A stretch of 10,336 nucleotides of DNA, taken from an uncultured Clostridia bacterium (lineage in GTDB: Bacteria; Bacillota; Clostridia; Peptostreptococcales; Anaerovoracaceae). The DNA lies in contig CALZMV010000037.1 in NCBI GenBank assembly GCA_945788655.1, positions 1 to 10,336 on the forward strand, in the 5' to 3' direction. Positions 6,731-10,336 of this stretch are shown here, piece by piece. The translations under genes and the position numbers were made by a program. The notes under the pieces are model-generated. The model was not told the origin of the DNA. It was given only the letters and a program-made list of their open reading frames with translations, and searched no databases. Each line of letters begins with the position of its first letter. Position 1 is the stretch's first letter.

Positions 6731-6773
6731 AGTTTTTTGTAAAAAAAACTGTTTTTTTGTTTGTACAAAACAA
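6731..6773. repeat. Overlapping AT-rich palindromes between HAD gene and ABC operon
   Basis: Three inverted repeats overlap. AGTTTTTT-GTAA-AAAAAACT spans 6731-6750. AAAAAAAC-T-GTTTTTTT spans 6742-6758. TTGTTT-GTACA-AAACAA spans 6757-6773. They are mutually exclusive as hairpins and contain almost no GC pairs. They follow the HAD stop (6782) and precede the ABC -35 box. Possible roles are a weak terminator (a run of eight T on the minus strand at 6748-6741) or an UP-like, bendable A-tract region. Confidence 0.45.
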
Positions 6774-6781
6774 GTTGTAAT

Positions 6782-7612
6782 TTATTTGTCCAAAATAAAT
6801 TTTCTAACTGCATATGCAACACCGTCCTCTTCATTGGACAATGTCACGTAATCAGCGATTGCTTTTACCTCATCAAGTGCATTGCCCATTGCTATTCCAA
6901 GTCCGGCTGCCATAATCATTTCGCTATCATTTGGACTGTCTCCTACAGCCATCACATTCTTTTCTCCTATTCCCAAAATATTGCACAGATTCATGATTGC
7001 TGTAGCCTTGCTGGTAGTTTCTCCGCCTATTTCAAGATTATGAAGCATAGAAGATGTTATGGTTATCCCATCTATCTCTTCAAGGCTCTTCTTAAGCTTT
7101 GCTTTATCTTCAAGGAATTCGAAATGGATATTGATATTTTCAATTTCTTCCTTGTTTTCCTGCAGAAAATCATATATTCCTTCAATGGGCTGCCTTGTTT
7201 TAAGCACATATTCTGCACTCATATATGAACAATCATTACACTTTAAATATTCATATATTTCCCTGTCAATATATGCTCTTCCTTTTGTAAATACCTCAAT
7301 AGGAAATTCTGTGTTTTGTCTTAATATCTGTTCCACCTTTTCGATTGAATGTGCTTCTGCACAGTTTGAGTAAACAGTCTCCATATCTTTCAATCTTGTG
7401 ATAAATGCCCCGTTTGAAGTAATAACATATTCAAGGCCTCTAATATCAAATATGCATTCAGGTAAAGCACCGAACACTCTGCCAGTTGCTACTACCACAT
7501 GAACTCCCTTTTTTATTGCATTTTCTAAGGCTTCTCTTGTCTCTTCAGAAAGAATGCTTCTGCTCCTTAAAGTTGTTCCGTCAAGATCCAGGGCGATTAG
7601 CTTTATATCCAT
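6782..7612 (-). CDS. Cof-type HAD-superfamily phosphatase
   Basis: This cytosolic hydrolase uses an aspartyl-phosphate intermediate with magnesium, and family members act on sugar phosphates, flavin precursors and similar small molecules. The 276-residue product has motif I DLDGT (nucleophile D9, acid/base D11), motif II ATGR (T43), motif III K202 in GGETTSKATA and motif IV GDSPND (D225, D229). A type C2b cap lies roughly at 85-190. The GGETTSKATAIMNL stretch is typical of Cof proteins. The substrate cannot be predicted. The ATG lies one base after the stop of the hydrolase gene. Its ribosome site GGAGG (7623-7619) is inside that gene's last codons, so the two are probably translationally coupled. 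Nothing looks truncated. Confidence 0.95.
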   Translation of the reverse strand: MDIKLIALDLDGTTLRSRSILSEETREALENAIKKGVHVVVATGRVFGALPECIFDIRGLEYVITSNGAFITRLKDMETVYSNCAEAHSIEKVEQILRQNTEFPIEVFTKGRAYIDREIYEYLKCNDCSYMSAEYVLKTRQPIEGIYDFLQENKEEIENINIHFEFLEDKAKLKKSLEEIDGITITSSMLHNLEIGGETTSKATAIMNLCNILGIGEKNVMAVGDSPNDSEMIMAAGLGIAMGNALDEVKAIADYVTLSNEEDGVAYAVRKFILDK

Positions 7613-7613
7613 T

Positions 7614-8207
7614 CTATGCCTCCAAACACTGCAGAAATTCCGAATTGTATCTGCGAACAGTCTTCATTGTTGCACTCTGATCATGTCCCGGATAAATTGT
7701 ATATCTGTCGGGCCATTTGTCGATAATATTCTTGCAGGTACTTATCATTTCCTTTTCATCCCCATCTTCCAGATCTGTCCTGCCAAGATCCGTATCAAAT
7801 AGGGTATCTCCCGTGAAAACTGCATTGTTTTTATCTGACACAATACATATTGATCCATGAGTATGTCCCGGAGTAAGCCTAATGACAAAATTCTCTCCGG
7901 CAAATTCTATAATATCTCCGTCATTAAGGTACTTATCCACTTTTCCCTTATACATAATAGAATCCTCAAAACTCATCATTACAGGAGAGCTAAAATGATT
8001 TGAGAGCTTATCAGCCGCCCCTACATGATCATGGTGATGATGCGTAAGAATTATTCCTTTTAAACTCATTTGTTCGTCTTCAATATATTTAATCAATTTT
8101 TGGGGATTATAACCAGGGTCAACTGCAAAACAGCACCCGTCTTTGTTTAAACTTACAATATAACAGTTACTTTCTAGGTTTCCACCTATAAAACGCTTTA
8201 TTTTCAA
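7614..8207 (-). CDS. Metallo-beta-lactamase-fold hydrolase, glyoxalase II-like
   Basis: This is a cytosolic metal hydrolase of 197 residues resembling YqgX/YcbL-type proteins. Visible metal ligands are the THHHHDH motif (H56, H58, D60, H61), H115 in TPGHTHGS, D134 in FTGDTLF and H175 in YPGHD. The run GDTLF...GRTD is typical of the glyoxalase II group. It lacks the extra C-terminal helical domain of classical glyoxalase II, so a thioester substrate is possible but not shown. The start is TTG at 8207; no in-frame ATG lies nearby upstream. LKIKRFIGGNLESNCYIV lines up with family N-termini, where methionine would be placed first. An AGAGG ribosome site lies about eight bases upstream. It is the first gene of a pair with the HAD phosphatase and diverges from trkA. 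Confidence 0.93.
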   Translation of the reverse strand: MKIKRFIGGNLESNCYIVSLNKDGCCFAVDPGYNPQKLIKYIEDEQMSLKGIILTHHHHDHVGAADKLSNHFSSPVMMSFEDSIMYKGKVDKYLNDGDIIEFAGENFVIRLTPGHTHGSICIVSDKNNAVFTGDTLFDTDLGRTDLEDGDEKEMISTCKNIIDKWPDRYTIYPGHDQSATMKTVRRYNSEFLQCLEA

Positions 8208-8238
8208 TGCTATTACCTCTTTTAAGTGCCTAATGGGG

Positions 8239-8266
8239 TTGATTTTTATATATTGTATGCTAGAAT
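8239..8266 (+). promoter_or_regulatory. Putative promoter of trkA-trkH
   Basis: TTGATT (8239-8244) is followed after 16 bases by TAGAAT (8261-8266), and the -10 box is preceded by TGC (8258-8260) in extended -10 form. Transcription should start near 8273, leaving about 55 bases before the trkA ATG. The divergent hydrolase gene must start in this same region. A TACAAT box on the minus strand (near 8250-8255) is the best I can see for it, without a good -35. Confidence 0.5.
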
Positions 8267-8276
8267 ATATATTACA

Positions 8277-8300
8277 ACATTTTTTCGAAAATGTCTTTTT
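8277..8300 (+). promoter_or_regulatory. Leader hairpin with TTCG loop and T-run before trkA
   Basis: ACATTTT (8277-8283) and AAAATGT (8288-8294) pair perfectly around a TTCG loop and are followed by CTTTTT. In RNA this would be a stem closed by UUCG with a short U-run, at the very 5' end of the predicted trkA transcript. It could be a stabilising 5' hairpin, a weak attenuator or, as DNA, an 18-bp operator. The stem is AU-rich, so termination would be inefficient. Confidence 0.4.
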
Positions 8301-8301
8301 A

Positions 8302-8315
8302 TTTTGTAAACAAAA
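8302..8315. promoter_or_regulatory. 14-bp palindrome upstream of the trkA ribosome site
   Basis: TTTTGT-AA-ACAAAA is a perfect dyad ending just before the GAGGG ribosome site. A related but shorter dyad, TTTGTACAAA, occurs at 6760-6769. It may be an operator for the trk genes or a by-product of AT-rich sequence. Confidence 0.3.
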
Positions 8316-8327
8316 GTGAGGGAAATT

Positions 8328-9713
8328 ATGAAAGTTGCTATTATTGGTGCAGGCAAGCTTGGAATTAAGGTTGCAACAGCTCTTTTAGGTGGTGACCACG
8401 AAATAACAGTAATAGATACAAGCGAAGAAAAGTTAAATAAGCTATCTCAGCAGATGGACGTTTTAACAGTTTTAGGCAGTGGCCTCAGCACCAGGCTTCT
8501 AAAAAGCTGTGGTATCGATGCCTTCGACTTTTTAATTGCTTCAACTGACAGTGATGAAGATAATATACTTATCGCATCCTTTGCAAAAAAACTAGGCTGT
8601 TCAAAGGTTATTGCCAGAGTCCGCGATCCTGAACACATGGCTCAGATTGACTTTATTAAGGAAACTATGGATATAGACCATGTGGTAAACCCTGATTTAG
8701 CAATTACACTTGAGATATATAAATATTTAGTTGAAAAATACACTTTAACCAATGGTATTTTTTCCAGTGGAAAGATTGCTCTTGTCCAGTTCAGCGTGCG
8801 TAGATTCAGCAAAGTTATCGGCATGAACATGATTGAAGTCAGAAAGCTTCTTCCTAACATGCTTATTGTTGCAATCTCAAGAAATGGTAAAATAATCATT
8901 CCTCATGGACAGACAACCATTGAAAACCTTGATACTCTTTATGTAATCGGTGAAAGAATGGAAATTCATGAACTTCATAACAGAGTATACGAAAGAGGTA
9001 AATACACAAACCTTCAGAAGGTTATGATTGCCGGCGGTGGTAAGACCGGATATTATCTTGCAGAAATGCTTTCTGAATTCGGTATTGCTGTAAAAATTAT
9101 TGAAAAAAGCAAAGAAAGATGCTACTACCTTTCCACCCATCTTGATGATGTAATGATTCTTCATGGGGATGCCACTGATACTGCCCTTCTTGATGAAGAA
9201 AATCTGGATGAAATGGATGCCTTTGTTACAGCAACGGGATTTGACGAAGAAAACCTGCTTCTCGCTTTAATGGCAAAGCATCGTGGAATTGAAGACGTTA
9301 TCTCAAAGGTAAGCCGCCAGAGCTACAAATCCCTAACTGAAAGAATGGGTGTAGATATGGCTCTTAATCCGCTTGATATCGTTACAAGTACCATTTTAAG
9401 ATATGTTCTTGGCTCCAAGAAGATTATCTCCTCCCTGCTCATTCAGGGACAGGCAGAAATAATGGAGATTATCGCTTCAAGCGATATGCAGTTTGCCAAC
9501 AAGCCTCTATGTGAGCTTGACCTGCCAAGTGGAGTGCTTATTGCAGCCATTCACAGAGGAAACAACGTTATTATACCTGATGGTAAAACTCAAATATTGG
9601 AAAACGATAAGGTTACAATTTTCTGTTTGCTTTCAGATATTTCAGAAATCGAAGCCTTATTCAAGCCTAAACGTGGTTTACATCTCGGTTTAGGAAAAGA
9701 GAGAGGACTCTAA
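8328..9713 (+). CDS. trkA: Trk potassium uptake protein TrkA, double RCK
   Basis: TrkA is the peripheral cytosolic subunit that binds NAD(H) or ATP and gates the TrkH potassium channel. The 461-residue product is a tandem repeat of RCK_N plus TrkA_C units. The first Rossmann fold starts MKVAIIGAGKLG (GAGKLG 7-12), with acidic D30 ending strand two. The second starts VMIAGGGKTG (GGGKTG 236-241), with E259 in the same place. TrkA_C regions are at about 140-220 and 365-445, with the paired phrases KIIIPHGQT and NVIIPDGKT. This is the normal full-length two-domain form. I use the ATG at 8328, five bases after GAGGG, rather than the GTG at 8316, which overlaps that ribosome site. The stop TAA directly abuts the trkH ATG. 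Confidence 0.97.
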   Translation: MKVAIIGAGKLGIKVATALLGGDHEITVIDTSEEKLNKLSQQMDVLTVLGSGLSTRLLKSCGIDAFDFLIASTDSDEDNILIASFAKKLGCSKVIARVRDPEHMAQIDFIKETMDIDHVVNPDLAITLEIYKYLVEKYTLTNGIFSSGKIALVQFSVRRFSKVIGMNMIEVRKLLPNMLIVAISRNGKIIIPHGQTTIENLDTLYVIGERMEIHELHNRVYERGKYTNLQKVMIAGGGKTGYYLAEMLSEFGIAVKIIEKSKERCYYLSTHLDDVMILHGDATDTALLDEENLDEMDAFVTATGFDEENLLLALMAKHRGIEDVISKVSRQSYKSLTERMGVDMALNPLDIVTSTILRYVLGSKKIISSLLIQGQAEIMEIIASSDMQFANKPLCELDLPSGVLIAAIHRGNNVIIPDGKTQILENDKVTIFCLLSDISEIEALFKPKRGLHLGLGKERGL

Positions 9714-10336
9714 ATGTCAAGCAGACTTAAAACGATTATGAGAATAGAGAGTGCAATCATGATAGTTCTTTCACTTTCAATGATTCCTCCTCTTCTCATA
9801 GCTATTTACAATGGTGAACAAAAAAGTATATATAGTTTTTTAGTTGTTATCCTGCTTTCTTTTTTCGCAGGTATGTTTCTAAATAAGAATTTCAGCCATT
9901 CCCAGTACAGATTAAAGAACCGGGATGGTTTTCTTATTGTTGCCCTTGCTTGGGCGCTGGCTTCATTTTTCGGTGCCATGCCTTTTTATTTCTCCGGCAG
10001 CATTCCCAGCTTTGCAGATTCATTCTTTGAATCCTGTTCAGGCTTCACTACCACAGGGGCATCAATACTTACCGATATTGAAGTACTTCCCCGTTCCATT
10101 TTATTTTGGCGTTCCTTTACCCACTGGCTCGGGGGAATGGGTATTATTGTTTTTATTACAGCGCTGGTGCCGGCATTTGGTTTGAATGGTCAGATTGTAG
10201 CAAATGCAGAGACAACGGGGCCGACAAAGGACAAGATAACAGCAAAGTATTCCCAAGGTGCTAAAGCAGTATATTTAATATATATTGCCATGACAGTAAT
10301 AGAAACTATCCTGTTAAAGCTCTGTGGATTATCCCT
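9714..10336 (+). CDS. trkH: Trk/Ktr-type potassium channel subunit TrkH, C-terminus off the right edge
   Basis: This is the membrane pore of the potassium uptake system, gated by TrkA. The first 207 codons are in the window of an expected total near 480. Hydrophobic segments lie at about 12-32, 39-57 and 73-93. The first pore loop and selectivity filter follow in FFESCSGFTTTGAS (104-117), with TTTG at 112-115. The hallmark FWRSFTHWLGGMGIIV is at 131-146 and a further membrane segment at about 184-203. The remaining three filter repeats would be beyond the edge. The ATG starts immediately after the trkA stop. AGAGG seven bases upstream, inside trkA, is the likely ribosome site, so the two proteins are co-translated from one operon. 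Confidence 0.96.
   Translation, partial: MSSRLKTIMRIESAIMIVLSLSMIPPLLIAIYNGEQKSIYSFLVVILLSFFAGMFLNKNFSHSQYRLKNRDGFLIVALAWALASFFGAMPFYFSGSIPSFADSFFESCSGFTTTGASILTDIEVLPRSILFWRSFTHWLGGMGIIVFITALVPAFGLNGQIVANAETTGPTKDKITAKYSQGAKAVYLIYIAMTVIETILLKLCGLS

Noticed and set aside
6619..6781. T-box or S-box element upstream of the amino acid ABC operon
   Set aside because: The leader is about 75 bases and shows no T-box sequence, specifier loop or matching terminator.
6619..6834. 72-residue N-terminal extension of the binding protein from an ATG at 6834
   Set aside because: It overlaps the 3' end of the HAD gene, includes the operon promoter and ribosome site, and would bury a classic lipoprotein signal sequence.
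8316..8327. GTG start for TrkA at 8316
   Set aside because: The codon overlaps the GAGGG ribosome site of the ATG at 8328, and MKVAIIGAG is the usual family start.
8208..8327. c-di-AMP or other riboswitch ahead of trkA
   Set aside because: The predicted leader is about 55 bases with one short AU-rich hairpin, much too small for the known class.
9925..10185. 86-residue frame overlapping trkH
   Set aside because: It lies in another frame of a clear TrkH coding region and has no independent support.
1..10336. A defence island, prophage or mobile element
   Set aside because: All genes belong to recognisable chromosomal families in ordinary operons; no integrase, transposase, attachment repeats or compositional break was seen.

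Overview
This is an AT-rich bacterial chromosomal segment with strong GGAGG-type ribosome binding sites and sigma-A-like promoters. Together with a lipoprotein-anchored solute-binding protein, this points to a Gram-positive Bacillota, most likely a Clostridia-class anaerobe. That placement is inferred from gene style and order; no marker here fixes genus or species.

Layout. (1) Positions 1-4301 hold a minus-strand cluster read yraN, comM, dprA, topA. It covers DNA processing and uptake-related recombination plus DNA topology. topA runs off the left edge. The cluster starts at a good promoter just beyond the terminator of the next operon, and topA also seems to have its own promoter overlapping the dprA stop. 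(2) Positions 4314-6728 hold a minus-strand polar amino acid ABC uptake operon: lipoprotein binding protein, one permease, one ATPase. It has a strong promoter carrying a repeated palindrome, an intercistronic hairpin after the binding-protein gene, and a canonical terminator at the end. (3) Positions 6782-8207 hold a two-gene minus-strand unit, a glyoxalase II-like metallo-hydrolase followed by a Cof-type HAD phosphatase. The two genes are one base apart. (4) From 8239 to the right edge, on the plus strand, trkA and trkH encode a potassium uptake system. They are divergent from the hydrolase unit, with no gap between them, and trkH runs off the right edge.

How the genes work together. ComM, DprA and YraN are commonly neighbours, and the first two act on incoming or recombining DNA. 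The binding protein, permease and ATPase form one importer. TrkA is the cytosolic nucleotide-binding subunit that gates the TrkH channel. The phosphatase/hydrolase pair is metabolic housekeeping with unknown substrates.

Coding density is high and there is no gene-free stretch over 300 bases; the longest is about 160 bases, ahead of the binding-protein gene. I saw no mobile elements, CRISPR arrays, tRNA or rRNA. I found no convincing new multi-gene system. The most interesting signals are regulatory (the paired CTTTAT-N4-ATAAAG palindromes) and structural (a short DprA, and an ATPase missing a segment before its Q-loop).
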